DNA from: Clostridia bacterium
Lineage (GTDB): Bacteria; Bacillota; Clostridia; UBA1381
Assembly (NCBI GenBank): GCA_900751885.1
Contig: CAADTH010000029.1
Location: 1 to 64,000 of the forward strand
Reading direction: 5' to 3'
DNA length: 64,000 bases
Part shown: piece by piece, positions 25,761 to 34,967 of the stretch
Numbering within the stretch: position 1 is the stretch's first letter
Layout of the letters: every line of letters starts with the position of its first letter
Notes under the pieces: generated by a model
Told to the model about the DNA's origin: nothing
What the model saw: only the letters and a program-made list of their open reading frames with translations
Databases searched by the model: none
Position numbers and translations under genes: made by a program

Positions 25761-27035
25761 CTATTTATTATTCTTTTTTACCTTTTCAAATTCCGCAATC
25801 GATATCTGACGCGTATGTTCTGTGTGGGACCACTCTGTTTTCTTTCTGTCAATCATTCCCTGAATCGTAATTGGAATCCATGTAAACTGATAGAACATAT
25901 ATTGAATATACGCGATAAACATCTTAAAGTTGAACTCATGGCGTTCAAAAATCAAAATAAATGGTGTATAAAGCATCTGTACGACTACAATCGTATTCCA
26001 GATTACTGGACTGCTAAATACATATGACATTTGAATAAAGCCCAAATCACCATCCGGATAGAATGTCTGTGCCCATGACATAAATAGGATAAAGAACATG
26101 GCAAGAACGCGAACCGGCTGAACCAAGTATACCGCGCAGTCGATTGCCGTCCAGTCCCTGTCCTTCACGCCCTTTTTCAAAAGCTTTGCCAAAAAGCGGC
26201 ATGCAACATCCGTGTGTCCCTGCATCCAGCGTTTTCTCTGTCTCCATGACTGCTTCAATGTAAGTGGCTTTTCATCATAAATGACCGCTTTTTGCGCAAA
26301 AGCGACCTTCTCATTGTTGAGTGCAAGCTTCATGGTAAATTCCATATCCTCAGTGAGACAGGTTGCACCCCATCCAAGCTTTTTGAGTGTTTCAAGTGCG
26401 ATAACAAATCCTGTTCCGCTCAGCTGGCAGCAAAGTCCCAGACGGTAACGCGGAAGCTGGAAGATTCGGTTTACACACCAAAAACTGAACGAATAAGAAC
26501 TTGTAATCCAAGAATCATACGGGTTTTTACTGTCGATATATCCCTGCACTACCTTGTACCCCTTGTTTGCTTGCTTATTCATTTCCTTTAAGAAATCCTT
26601 GTCAACCAGGTTGTCGGCGTCAAAGATAGAAATATAGTCGTACTGTTCATCCATCTGATAAATTTTATCAAACATCCACTCCAGCGCATATCCTTTGCCG
26701 CGCTTTTCACTGTCAAAGCGTTCATATACGATTGCGCCTGCATCTGCGGCAATCTTTGCAGTTTCATCCGTACAATTATCTGCAATTACGAAAATGTCAT
26801 ATGCCTCGTCTGGATATTCAAGCTGCTTGAGTGATTCCACCAAGTTTGCAATCACCATCTGCTCGTTATGCGCCGATACAATCAGTGCAAATTTATTCAA
26901 CCGGTCTATCTCTTTTTCATTCTTTTCCCTCTTTGGGATAAAGCCGAACAGTCCAATAAATAAGTAATACAAACCAATCGACAAAGAGAATACCTGTAAG
27001 ATGATACTAAGTACAGTCATAATCGGGTGTTCCAT
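25761..27035 (-). CDS. Membrane glycosyltransferase, family 2
   Basis: This 424-residue processive-type GT2 has an N-terminal membrane span (residues 5-28) and a nucleotide-sugar domain (IVSAHNEQMVI, FDADNLVDKDF). It also has the acceptor motifs GTGFVIA and TEDMEF and a QRKRWMQGH (QxxRW) signature. Two or three C-terminal spans follow (VLAMFFILFMSWAQ onward). Relatives make polysaccharides such as poly-GlcNAc-like or other beta-linked polymers; the product is not evident. It stands alone with its own terminator. GTGGAGGGG precedes ATG 27035. Confidence 0.85.
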   Translation of the reverse strand: MEHPIMTVLSIILQVFSLSIGLYYLFIGLFGFIPKREKNEKEIDRLNKFALIVSAHNEQMVIANLVESLKQLEYPDEAYDIFVIADNCTDETAKIAADAGAIVYERFDSEKRGKGYALEWMFDKIYQMDEQYDYISIFDADNLVDKDFLKEMNKQANKGYKVVQGYIDSKNPYDSWITSSYSFSFWCVNRIFQLPRYRLGLCCQLSGTGFVIALETLKKLGWGATCLTEDMEFTMKLALNNEKVAFAQKAVIYDEKPLTLKQSWRQRKRWMQGHTDVACRFLAKLLKKGVKDRDWTAIDCAVYLVQPVRVLAMFFILFMSWAQTFYPDGDLGFIQMSYVFSSPVIWNTIVVVQMLYTPFILIFERHEFNFKMFIAYIQYMFYQFTWIPITIQGMIDRKKTEWSHTEHTRQISIAEFEKVKKNNK

Positions 27036-27409
27036 ACAATCCCCTCCACTTTTTCTCGTTCCTTACGAAAAGGCGTTTGATTGAAAAGCCTTTTCTTTCT
27101 TACCCTTATTATATCCTAACCCATTCTACACGCTTTCCCATAAAAAAGCAAGCGTCTTTGATTAAAATTTATTTTTTGTTAAGTTTTCGTTAAGAATCTC
27201 CAGATTCCTGTTCTGGCAAAACTGTTTTTTGTACATATTAGTATAGTATCTTTTCCTATTAATTATGAACAAATCATAAACTTTTCAGGAAATTTGCGAT
27301 ACCAGTTGAAATTATACCACGTTCGGGATATACTTTATACTGTCATAAAAATAACAACTATGATAATTGGGCAGAGGATTCTGTTTTTTTGATGATAAAA
27401 GGGGAAGCT
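27036..27409. other. Divergent intergenic region
   Basis: No gene is seen. On the minus side a hairpin (AAAAGGC...GCCTTTT, 27068-27095) lies in the GT2 leader, with a TATAAT at 27108-27113. The plus side carries the promoter at 27306-27334. The middle is AT-rich. Confidence 0.5.
27306..27334 (+). promoter_or_regulatory. Promoter of the DUF5685-DnaJ-prmC cluster
   Basis: TTGAAA (27306-27311) and TATACT (27329-27334) are spaced 17 bases. Confidence 0.65.
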
Positions 27410-28273
27410 ATGTTTGGCTATGTCACAGTTTTGAAAGAAGAATTGAAAATCAAAGATTATAATCTGTTTCGCAGTTATTACTGCGGTCTTTGCCGTGCAA
27501 TCGGCAGGCAGGCTTCTCAGATTGCGCGCTTGGGTCTGAGTTATGACATGACCTTTCTTGCAATCATACTCTCAGCAGTAGAACAGACAGATTGTAGCTT
27601 TGCATCCTCTGCCTGCATGGCGCATCCGCTTCATAAGCGTCCATATGTCGAAAAAAGCACTTGTCTTGATTATGCCGCTTGTATGAGTGTACTTCTTGTT
27701 TATCTAAAATTTGCAGATGATTGGAAGGATGAACGCAGTATAAAGGCACTTTTTGGTATGGGGGCGTATCTTCATGCTGTAAAAAAGGCAAAAAAACAGT
27801 ATCAAAAAGAATATGAAACAATTCGTGCTCTTCTGGAAAAGCTAAGTGTGTTGGAGAAGCAAAACTCTTCTGATTTGGATCAAACAGCAGATTGCTTTGC
27901 TTCCATTTTAAAGCTTCTTTTTACACCGGATTTTATTCAAAATAACGCCACACGAAGAACACTTTCGTGGCTTGGTTATAACACAGGACGGTGGATTTAT
28001 CTGTTGGATGCATTTCATGATTTAGAAAAGGATATCAAAAAGCAGAATTACAATCCGATTCTTGCAAAATATCCACCCGACGGAGAGTTTGAAGAATATC
28101 AAAAAACAATTGCAAAAAAACTGGAGCCTACTATGACATTTACATTGAGTACCATCGCCTCAAGCTATGAATTATTGGATGTGCATAGAAATGATGCTAT
28201 CCTTTCCAACATTCTGTATCTTGGACTCCGAAGCAAGCAGGATGCGATAATGAAAACAGGAGGAATGAAATGA
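27410..28273 (+). CDS. DUF5685-family protein
   Basis: This 287-residue, mostly helical protein begins MFGYVTVLKEELKI and has YYCGLCRAIG near residue 25, the hallmark of DUF5685. Further conserved bits are YDMTFLA, CLDYAACMSVLL, DDWKDE and LLDAFHDLEKDIKK; the Asp-rich helices recall isoprenoid-synthase-like folds. Its function is unknown. AAGGGGAAGCT precedes ATG 27410. The stop overlaps the start of a DnaJ-domain gene (ATGA), so the two are coupled and probably work together. Confidence 0.8.
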   Translation: MFGYVTVLKEELKIKDYNLFRSYYCGLCRAIGRQASQIARLGLSYDMTFLAIILSAVEQTDCSFASSACMAHPLHKRPYVEKSTCLDYAACMSVLLVYLKFADDWKDERSIKALFGMGAYLHAVKKAKKQYQKEYETIRALLEKLSVLEKQNSSDLDQTADCFASILKLLFTPDFIQNNATRRTLSWLGYNTGRWIYLLDAFHDLEKDIKKQNYNPILAKYPPDGEFEEYQKTIAKKLEPTMTFTLSTIASSYELLDVHRNDAILSNILYLGLRSKQDAIMKTGGMK

Positions 28274-28887
28274 ACCCGTATCAAGTATTGGGGGTGCCGG
28301 AAGGCGCCGATGAAGAAACAATCAAAAAAGCATACCGCGACTTGGTCAAAAAATACCATCCCGACAAATATATCAATAATCCGCTTTCGGATCTCGCAAG
28401 CGAAAAATTGAAGGCAATCAATGAAGCCTATGATATGCTGATGAACAAGCAAAGCACCTCATCCTCCACAGGATATGAAAGCACGTACAGTAGCTATACA
28501 GGCGGCGGCAGTCATCAAACCTCCGGTGAGACTTCGTTTCAAACTGTACGCGTTTTGATTTCCCAGCGGCGGTTTGACGAAGCAGAACATATGCTGTTAT
28601 CCTTAGATCGCGGCGCCGAGTGGAATTATTTGATGGGCGTTATCTATATCAACCGCGGCTGGTATGATAAAGGACGCAGTTATATTCAAACTGCAGTAAA
28701 TATGGATCCCAACAATCCAGAATACCGTGCCGCAATGAATCAGTTTCAAAACAGAAATACCCAATACCGCAATGTTGGCAACAATGTCGGTGGGTGTATG
28801 ATGAGTCCCTGTGACTGTTGTACGAATCTCATCTGTGCAGATTGCTGCTGTGAATGTATGGGCGGCGACCTAATTCCTTGCTGTTAA
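28270..28887 (+). CDS. DnaJ-domain protein with a cysteine-cluster tail
   Basis: Residues 1-65 form a J domain with the HPD motif (KKYHPDKYINN). A Ser/Thr/Gly linker (70-95), a TPR-like pair of helices (95-160) and a 30-residue tail follow. The tail holds many Cys residues (SPCDCCTNLICADCCCEC, ending PCC). The J domain would stimulate a DnaK ATPase; the tail could bind metal or be acylated. It overlaps the DUF5685 gene by four bases, and this pair recurs in Clostridia to my knowledge. Confidence 0.8.
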   Translation: MNPYQVLGVPEGADEETIKKAYRDLVKKYHPDKYINNPLSDLASEKLKAINEAYDMLMNKQSTSSSTGYESTYSSYTGGGSHQTSGETSFQTVRVLISQRRFDEAEHMLLSLDRGAEWNYLMGVIYINRGWYDKGRSYIQTAVNMDPNNPEYRAAMNQFQNRNTQYRNVGNNVGGCMMSPCDCCTNLICADCCCECMGGDLIPCC

Positions 28888-28898
28888 GAGGTGATACT

Positions 28899-29426
28899 AT
28901 GAATAATCCCAATACAAGAAAGCTTGCATTTTCTGCAATCATATCAGCATTATCGCTGATTTTCCTCTATCTGTCTTCGATTGTGCCAACCGGACAAATC
29001 GCCCTGTTTTGCCTTTCCACGGCACTATTTTGTGTGGTGGTTTTAGAGTGCGGCAGCGGTTATGCACTTTTATCCGCTGTTGTTACAGGGATGCTTGGAT
29101 TTATCTTTTTGCCAAACAAGCTTCTCCTCCTTCCATACGCCCTATTTTTCGGGTACTATCCGGTTTTGAAGCTCTACATAGAGCGCCTTGGCCATCTGTT
29201 TTTAGAGTGGATGATTAAGCTCTCGGCGTTTATCGTGACAATGCTTGGAACCTTTCTTCTGATGCGTCTGATGATGGAGCTGAGCTTGGAACATTCAATG
29301 CCTGTCTATCTAATTGCTCTGATTGGTATTGCCGTCTTTGCTGTATATGACATTGCACTGAGTTTATTTATTGGAATCTACCGCGAAAAAATCGCGAAAT
29401 ATTTGAAGTTTTTACGAAAGGACTAA
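28899..29426 (+). CDS. Six-span integral membrane protein, unknown function
   Basis: This 175-residue hydrophobic protein starts at ATG 28899 after AGAGGTG, only 11 bases past the DnaJ stop. About six spans are visible (LAFSAIISALSLIFLYLSS, IALFCLSTALFCVVV, ALLSAVVTGMLGFIFL and others). The layout recalls ECF-transporter S components or DUF2232-like proteins, but no ligand motif is recognised. Confidence 0.65.
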   Translation: MNNPNTRKLAFSAIISALSLIFLYLSSIVPTGQIALFCLSTALFCVVVLECGSGYALLSAVVTGMLGFIFLPNKLLLLPYALFFGYYPVLKLYIERLGHLFLEWMIKLSAFIVTMLGTFLLMRLMMELSLEHSMPVYLIALIGIAVFAVYDIALSLFIGIYREKIAKYLKFLRKD

Positions 29427-29430
29427 CCAA

Positions 29431-30423
29431 ATGAGTCAAGAACAACCAAAACATATTACATCCATTGGCGGTCAGGCAATTATCGAAGGGGTTATGATGA
29501 TGGGACCTTTTAAGACCGCAATGGCTGTCCGGAAACCCGATGGAGATATCACCATCGAAGTCAACGAAAACGGAACAAAAAAACGAAATAAATTTTTAAA
29601 GCTTCCTCTTGTGCGCGGATGCGTAAATTTCTTTTCCAGCATGGTTGTTGGCATGAAAGCTTTGATGTTCTCCGCAAATTTTATTGATATCGAGGATGAC
29701 GAAGACGAAAAACCAAGCAAATTTGACGCATGGCTGGAACGGCATTTTGGAGATAAAATCAAGGATATTGTCATTTATATCTCTTTGATTATTTCACTTT
29801 TTCTGAGTGTCGGTCTTTTTATCCTCCTTCCTACCGTCATTACCCGCTTTTTAGAAGCTGTCCTTATGGGGCACACCTTGATTCCGACTGCTCCTGCGAT
29901 TGCCTCCTTTGCTGAAACACGCATGTTTACCAGCCTTGTAGAAGGTATTTTGCGAATGGCGATTTTCCTTGTATATCTGGGTTTGGTTGGAAAAATGAAG
30001 GACATTCAGCGTGTGTTTGAATATCATGGAGCGGAGCATAAAACAATCAGCTGTTACGAAAGCGGTGAAGAATTGACTGTGGAGAATGTTAAAAAGCATA
30101 CCCGCTTTCACCCAAGATGTGGCACCAGCTTTTTGTTGTTTGTCATGATTGTCAGTATACTTCTCTTCTCTCTTCTGCCGCGAACCGGCATTTTTCTGCG
30201 GGTGGGAATGCGTCTTCTGCTGCTTCCTGTCGTAGCAGGGCTTTCCTATGAAATCATCAAGCTTGCCGGCAGAAGCAAAAACGGCTGTGTCCGTCTTTTG
30301 ACAAAGCCGGGACTTTGGCTCCAGCGCCTGACAACACGGGAGCCGGATGACAGCCAAATGGAGGTTGCGATTGAATCCATCAAGGCGGTGATTCCAGAGA
30401 ATAAAGAGGACGATACATGGTAA
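29431..30423 (+). CDS. DUF1385-family membrane protein
   Basis: This 330-residue protein has the family signatures GGQAIIEGVMMMGP at the N-terminus and FEYHGAEHKTISCYE in the middle, plus RFHPRCGTSFLLF. Four membrane spans are visible. The His/Glu/Cys pattern suggests metal binding. DUF1385 genes sit next to prmC and prfA in many Firmicutes, as here; the biochemical role is unproven. Confidence 0.85.
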   Translation: MSQEQPKHITSIGGQAIIEGVMMMGPFKTAMAVRKPDGDITIEVNENGTKKRNKFLKLPLVRGCVNFFSSMVVGMKALMFSANFIDIEDDEDEKPSKFDAWLERHFGDKIKDIVIYISLIISLFLSVGLFILLPTVITRFLEAVLMGHTLIPTAPAIASFAETRMFTSLVEGILRMAIFLVYLGLVGKMKDIQRVFEYHGAEHKTISCYESGEELTVENVKKHTRFHPRCGTSFLLFVMIVSILLFSLLPRTGIFLRVGMRLLLLPVVAGLSYEIIKLAGRSKNGCVRLLTKPGLWLQRLTTREPDDSQMEVAIESIKAVIPENKEDDTW

Positions 30424-31262
30424 TCCGACAGCTATTGCAGTACGCCATTCATACGCTCAAGCCGCTGGAGAATGCCTCCTTTGAGGCGCACTTGATTGTC
30501 CGATCCATTCTTGGGAAAGAGCCGCTTGATTTGGTGTTGGAATCAAACTGTGAGGTCTCTCCTAAAGACGAGGAACGCATCAAGTCTATTATCGCTCTTC
30601 GAAAAGCAGGACAGCCGCTTCAATATCTGCTTGGCACGCAGGAGTTTATGTCCTTGTCCTTTGTCGTGACACCTGATGTACTCATTCCACGCAGTGATAC
30701 AGAAACACTTGTGGAAACCATCATTGAACAATATGCAGGCAAGCAGGTCTCTATCTTAGACATTGGCACAGGCTCTGGCTGTATTGCTATCAGTCTTGCG
30801 GAAGCCTTGAAGGGCTCTTACGTCTTAGGTATAGATATCAGTCCAAAGGCGCTTGAAATTGCTCAGCTCAATGCGAAACGCAATCGAGTCAATCATCGCG
30901 TCCGATTTGAGCGTGTCAATATTTTAACCGACACACTCTGGGGACAGTATGATATTATTGTATCGAATCCTCCTTATATTGAAAGCGATGTCATTCCAAC
31001 GCTGGATGGTGTTGTCAAAAACCATGAACCCAAAAGCGCCCTGGATGGCGGTTTAGATGGACTTACCTTTTATCGCCGGATTGTCCAGCTTGCACCTGAG
31101 CTTTTAAGCGGACATGGTATGCTTGCCTTTGAGGTCGGTTATACACAGGCACAGGCAGTAAAATCTATGATGGAACAGAATTTTGAACATATTCAAATCA
31201 AAAAAGACCTTTGTGGGAATGACCGCGTTGTGTTGGGAATAAAAAAACAATCGGAACTTTAA
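30417..31262 (+). CDS. prmC: Release-factor N5-glutamine methyltransferase
   Basis: This 281-residue PrmC has the helical N-terminal domain, the SAM-binding segment DIGTGSGCIAISLA and the catalytic NPPY motif (VSNPPYIESD). It methylates the Gln of the GGQ motif in release factors 1 and 2. Its ATG lies within the end of the DUF1385 gene (7-base overlap). Confidence 0.92.
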   Translation: MVIRQLLQYAIHTLKPLENASFEAHLIVRSILGKEPLDLVLESNCEVSPKDEERIKSIIALRKAGQPLQYLLGTQEFMSLSFVVTPDVLIPRSDTETLVETIIEQYAGKQVSILDIGTGSGCIAISLAEALKGSYVLGIDISPKALEIAQLNAKRNRVNHRVRFERVNILTDTLWGQYDIIVSNPPYIESDVIPTLDGVVKNHEPKSALDGGLDGLTFYRRIVQLAPELLSGHGMLAFEVGYTQAQAVKSMMEQNFEHIQIKKDLCGNDRVVLGIKKQSEL

Positions 31263-31281
31263 AAGTTCCGATTGTTTTTTT
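31247..31281 (+). terminator. Terminator after prmC
   Basis: CAATCGGAACTT pairs with AGTTCCGATTG and is followed by seven T. It lies between convergent genes. Confidence 0.88.
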
Positions 31282-31831
31282 ATTTTAGGACTCCAAGCTT
31301 GTTCGCAAGCTCCAACGCATTTCCCACAAGAGCGTTTGTCAGTGAATCATCCCTCAAAATTTTATATTCCCCATTTCTCTCTTCCAGCTTTATATTTACA
31401 TTGCTGGTTTTCATCTTGATATCATCAGCTTCCAGCCGCTGTCTCAGCGCATTTTTCAGCCCCTCTACATCTCTGTCTTTTAGCAGTCCAATGTTCTTTG
31501 TAGCAAAGCTGGTGAGCTCAGAATTGACATCAATCATTGTGACATCCACATCTAAGCTTCCATTCCCCTTGATTCCATTGATGGTATAGGAAAGCTTGGA
31601 AAACAAAAGCTTTCCCTCTTCCGGTACCTTCGAAAGGTCAAATCCAAAATCAATCGGTTCTGTCAGGCAGTCATTGGCTTTTTGAAAATTTCCTGCCCGC
31701 AGACTGTCAAAAAAGTTGGATACCACTTCCCTTTGCGCTGTTTCTGGACTTTTTAGCTCCTGTTTTTCTCCACACCCTGACATAGCAAATAGCATAACAA
31801 GCGCTAAAATCAATATACTTGCTTTTTTCAT
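31280..31831 (-). CDS. Lipoprotein, DUF5105-like
   Basis: This 183-residue protein has a lipoprotein signal (ILALVMLFAMSGC; Cys at residue 20). An alpha/beta domain of NTF2-like appearance follows (VVSNFFDSLRAGNFQKANDCL) with alternating strands. No enzyme motif is seen. It resembles small surface lipoproteins with DUF4878/DUF5105-type domains. TATCAGG-type spacing and GAGGAGGT precede the ATG. Confidence 0.65.
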   Translation of the reverse strand: MKKASILILALVMLFAMSGCGEKQELKSPETAQREVVSNFFDSLRAGNFQKANDCLTEPIDFGFDLSKVPEEGKLLFSKLSYTINGIKGNGSLDVDVTMIDVNSELTSFATKNIGLLKDRDVEGLKNALRQRLEADDIKMKTSNVNIKLEERNGEYKILRDDSLTNALVGNALELANKLGVLK

Positions 31832-31934
31832 CCTGATACCTCCTCATCTGTCCTACGCCTTCACTGCTTCTATCTTTATACTATCATATTTACCACAAAA
31901 GAAGAAGCATATACCAACTTTTTCACAAAAAAAC

Positions 31935-31958
31935 ACCATCCGGCATATACCGGATGGT
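31935..31958 (-). terminator. Terminator after adhE
   Basis: ACCATCCGG pairs with CCGGATGGT, followed on the minus strand by GTTTTTTT. It lies about 130 bases past the adhE stop. Confidence 0.8.
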
Positions 31959-32091
31959 ATTAGGAGAGGGGTGTTATATTCTGTACGCCGGAAAGGAATC
32001 CTTCCGCGTATCAAACATAGTATTGCCTTGTCACATCATTTTGATACATCATCTTAAATGATTTCAAAAAATTTATCTGCAGCCACCAAAC

Positions 32092-34680
32092 TTATTTGCC
32101 AAACGCCGCTGTCATGACCTCTTCGATTTCCTTTACCAGCGGAAGCTTTGGATTTGCAGTCGTACACTGATCCTCAAATGCTTTGTTCGCAATGTCAGAT
32201 AATTTGTCCATATATTCCTTCTTATCTACATCACACTCTGCAAAGCTCATCGGCATGTTGAGCTCCTTCATCAAATCACGGATTGCCTTCACAAGGCTTT
32301 TCACGCCTTCCTCCGCTGTCTTTGCCGGAAGTCCCAATGCCTGTGCAATTTCCGCATATTTTTCGTCCGCAATGAACTTTTCGTATTTCGGGAATGACAC
32401 AAACTTTGTTGGCAGCTTCGCATTATATTCAATCACATACGGAAGCAAAACTGCATTCGCACGTCCATGCGGTACATGATACTCCGCTCCGATTTTGTGC
32501 GCAATAGAATGGTTGAGTCCCAAAAATGCGTTTGTAAACGCCATACCTGCCATACAGCTTGCATTGTGCATCTTCTCCCGTGCCAAACGATCGCTTGCAC
32601 CATCACGGTATGCGCGCGGCAAGAATTCAAATACAATCTGGATTGCTTTCATGGCAAGCGCGTCTGTATAATCCGATGCAAGATTGGATACATACGCCTC
32701 AATCGCATGGGTCAATACATCCATCCCCGTATCCGCTGTCACAGCCGGCGGCAGTGTCATAACAAACTGTGGGTCGATAATTGCAATATCTGGCGTCAGT
32801 TCATAGTCGGCAAGCGGATACTTCATGTTGTTCTTTTTGTCTGAGATAACCGCAAAGCTGGTTACCTCACTTCCCGTGCCGCTTGTAGTTGGAATCGCGA
32901 CGAGCTTCGCTTTTTCTCCCATTTTCGGAAATTTGTAAGCACGTTTTCTGATATCCAAAAAGCGCAGACGAAGCGCGCCGAAATCCTCCTCCGGGTGCTC
33001 ATAGTAAAGCCACATTCCCTTTGCCGCATCCATTGCGCTTCCGCCGCCCAACGCAATAATCACATCCGGCTGAAAGCTGTGCATCATATCTGCGCCCTTC
33101 ATTACTGTCTCCACAGAAGGATCCGGCTCTACCTCTGAGAAAATCTCACAGTGTACATGCATTTCTCTCTTTCTGAGATAATATAAAATCTTATCCACAT
33201 ATCCCAGCTTCACCATACCAGGGTCTGTTACGATAAATGCGCGCGTGATATCTGGCATCTTCTCCAAATACTGAATGGAATCGTACTCAAAGTAAATCTT
33301 TTCTGGAATCTTAAACCATTGCATATTGACGCGTCTCCTTGCCACTCTCTTTTTATTGATTAGATTGATGGTGGTTACGTTTCCGCTGACAGAGTTACCT
33401 CCATAGCTTCCACATCCCAATGTCAAGGATGGCATATTGGTGTTATAGATGTCACCAATTGCGCCATGTGACGACGGTGAATTTACAATCAAACGGCTCG
33501 CCTTCATGGTATTTGCATAACGCTCAATGACATCGTTATCCTTTGCATGAATCACCGCTGAATGTCCCATACCATTGAATTCCACCATCTCTTCCGCGCG
33601 GCGGATTCCTTCATCGGCATTTTTTGCTACATAGTAAGCCAGTACCGGACTGAGCTTTTCTCTTGACAGCGGATATTCCGGTCCCACTCCCTCTAGCTTT
33701 GCGAGCAGAATTTTTGTGTTTTCCGGTGCCTTGATTCCTGCCTGCTCTGCAATCCAGCCTGCACTCTTTCCAACAATGTCAGGATTGACCGCTCCCTTTT
33801 CACTGTTGATGCAGAAGTCGCCAAGCTTTTTGATGTCCTTCTCAGGGACAAAATAGCAACCGAACTTTGTCATCAAGCGTTCAAATTCCGATGCAATGGA
33901 TTCATCTACAATCGCTGCCTGCTCTGACGCACAAATCATCCCATTGTCAAATGTTTTGGACAATATCAAATCATTGACCGCCGATTCCAAATTCGCGCTT
34001 TCATGAATATAGCACGGGACATTACCAGGTCCAACACCGAGCGCTGGTTTTCCTGTAGAATAAGCTGCCTTTACCATACCGCTTCCGCCTGTCGCTAACA
34101 CAATCGCCACACCTGGATGGTTCATGAGCGCGTTTGTCGCCTCCAGAGATGGATATTCAATCCACTGGATACAACCCTCCGGAGCACCTGCCGCTATCGC
34201 CGCGTCACGCACGATTCTAGCCGCTTGTGCGCTACAGCTCTGTGCGCTCGGATGAAATCCGAAAATAATTGGATTTCTCGCTTTGATTGAAATCAAAGCC
34301 TTAAACAATGTCGTGGAGGTCGGATTTGTGACCGGCGTCACGCCGCATACCACTCCAACTGGCTCTGCAATCTCCTCATAGTCCTCTAAATCGTTCTCTG
34401 CAATCACACCCACCGTTTTTTCCTTTTTGATGGAATGATACACATACTCTGTCGCAAACATATTCTTTGTGATTTTATCTTCATACACGCCTCTGCCAGT
34501 CTCCTCGACTGCAAGCTTTGCAAGCTCCATGTGCTGGTCGAGTCCGGCAAGCGTCATCGCTTTTACAATTTCATCAACCTGTGCTTGGTCGAGCTTCATG
34601 AATTCAGCCAGTGCCACCTGTGCCTTTTGCACCAGCTCATCAATCATATTTTGAACATTGATTTCTTTTTTCTCTGCCAT
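32092..34680 (-). CDS. adhE: Bifunctional acetaldehyde-CoA/alcohol dehydrogenase
   Basis: This 862-residue fused enzyme reduces acetyl-CoA to ethanol in two NADH-dependent steps. The N-terminal aldehyde dehydrogenase half holds the catalytic Cys at residue 250 (NGMICASEQ). The C-terminal iron-dependent alcohol dehydrogenase half has GGGSAMDAAKGMW and the metal-binding region AFLGLNHSIAHKIGAEYHVPHG. I start at ATG 34680 after GTGGAGG; the ATG at 34704 has no ribosome site. The promoter is overlapped and preceded by Rex-type palindromes, so expression probably follows the NADH/NAD+ ratio. The protein forms spirosomes in other bacteria. Confidence 0.95.
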   Translation of the reverse strand: MAEKKEINVQNMIDELVQKAQVALAEFMKLDQAQVDEIVKAMTLAGLDQHMELAKLAVEETGRGVYEDKITKNMFATEYVYHSIKKEKTVGVIAENDLEDYEEIAEPVGVVCGVTPVTNPTSTTLFKALISIKARNPIIFGFHPSAQSCSAQAARIVRDAAIAAGAPEGCIQWIEYPSLEATNALMNHPGVAIVLATGGSGMVKAAYSTGKPALGVGPGNVPCYIHESANLESAVNDLILSKTFDNGMICASEQAAIVDESIASEFERLMTKFGCYFVPEKDIKKLGDFCINSEKGAVNPDIVGKSAGWIAEQAGIKAPENTKILLAKLEGVGPEYPLSREKLSPVLAYYVAKNADEGIRRAEEMVEFNGMGHSAVIHAKDNDVIERYANTMKASRLIVNSPSSHGAIGDIYNTNMPSLTLGCGSYGGNSVSGNVTTINLINKKRVARRRVNMQWFKIPEKIYFEYDSIQYLEKMPDITRAFIVTDPGMVKLGYVDKILYYLRKREMHVHCEIFSEVEPDPSVETVMKGADMMHSFQPDVIIALGGGSAMDAAKGMWLYYEHPEEDFGALRLRFLDIRKRAYKFPKMGEKAKLVAIPTTSGTGSEVTSFAVISDKKNNMKYPLADYELTPDIAIIDPQFVMTLPPAVTADTGMDVLTHAIEAYVSNLASDYTDALAMKAIQIVFEFLPRAYRDGASDRLAREKMHNASCMAGMAFTNAFLGLNHSIAHKIGAEYHVPHGRANAVLLPYVIEYNAKLPTKFVSFPKYEKFIADEKYAEIAQALGLPAKTAEEGVKSLVKAIRDLMKELNMPMSFAECDVDKKEYMDKLSDIANKAFEDQCTTANPKLPLVKEIEEVMTAAFGK

Positions 34681-34723
34681 ACGATCCTCCACTTTCTTTT
34701 TCAAACCAAGTGAATAAACATCT

Positions 34724-34759
34724 GATTGATAATTTTTTATCGTTAATTATTTATCAATC
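34724..34759 (-). promoter_or_regulatory. Stem-loop in the adhE leader
   Basis: GATTGATAA and TTATCAATC are perfect inverted repeats flanking an AT-rich loop, inside the untranslated leader between the promoter and the ATG. Confidence 0.45.
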
Positions 34760-34771
34760 TATCTATTATTT

Positions 34772-34800
34772 ATTATATGCCCTTGTTAAACTTTTGTCAA
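34772..34800 (-). promoter_or_regulatory. adhE promoter overlapped by a Rex-like operator
   Basis: TTGACA (34795-34800) and TATAAT (34772-34777) are consensus hexamers with 17-base spacing on the minus strand. The -35 lies within a near-palindrome, TTGACAAAAGTTTAACAA (34783-34800), close to the Rex consensus TTGTTAA-N4-TTAACAA. Confidence 0.8.
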
Positions 34801-34817
34801 TAGATTTTTCAAAAATT

Positions 34818-34835
34818 CTGTTAAAATTTTAACAG
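34818..34835. promoter_or_regulatory. Rex-like operator upstream of adhE
   Basis: CTGTTAAAATTTTAACAG is a perfect 18-base palindrome matching the redox repressor Rex consensus. It lies 18 bases upstream of the -35 hexamer. Confidence 0.75.
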
Positions 34836-34967
34836 GTTGTTTTGCCGCTCATTCTCATTGACGGTATTTCCTTTTTTATCGTATAATAAAAATAGTACAC
34901 AGTCGCAAAAATAGTCGAGTATTCTTTTTATGATTATGATATCATATTCGTATGAGGAGGAGAAAAG

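Noticed and set aside
34783..34835. Considered the adhE upstream palindromes as a terminator
   Set aside because: They are AT-rich, lie upstream of a consensus promoter and match Rex operators; no T-run follows on the transcribed strand.
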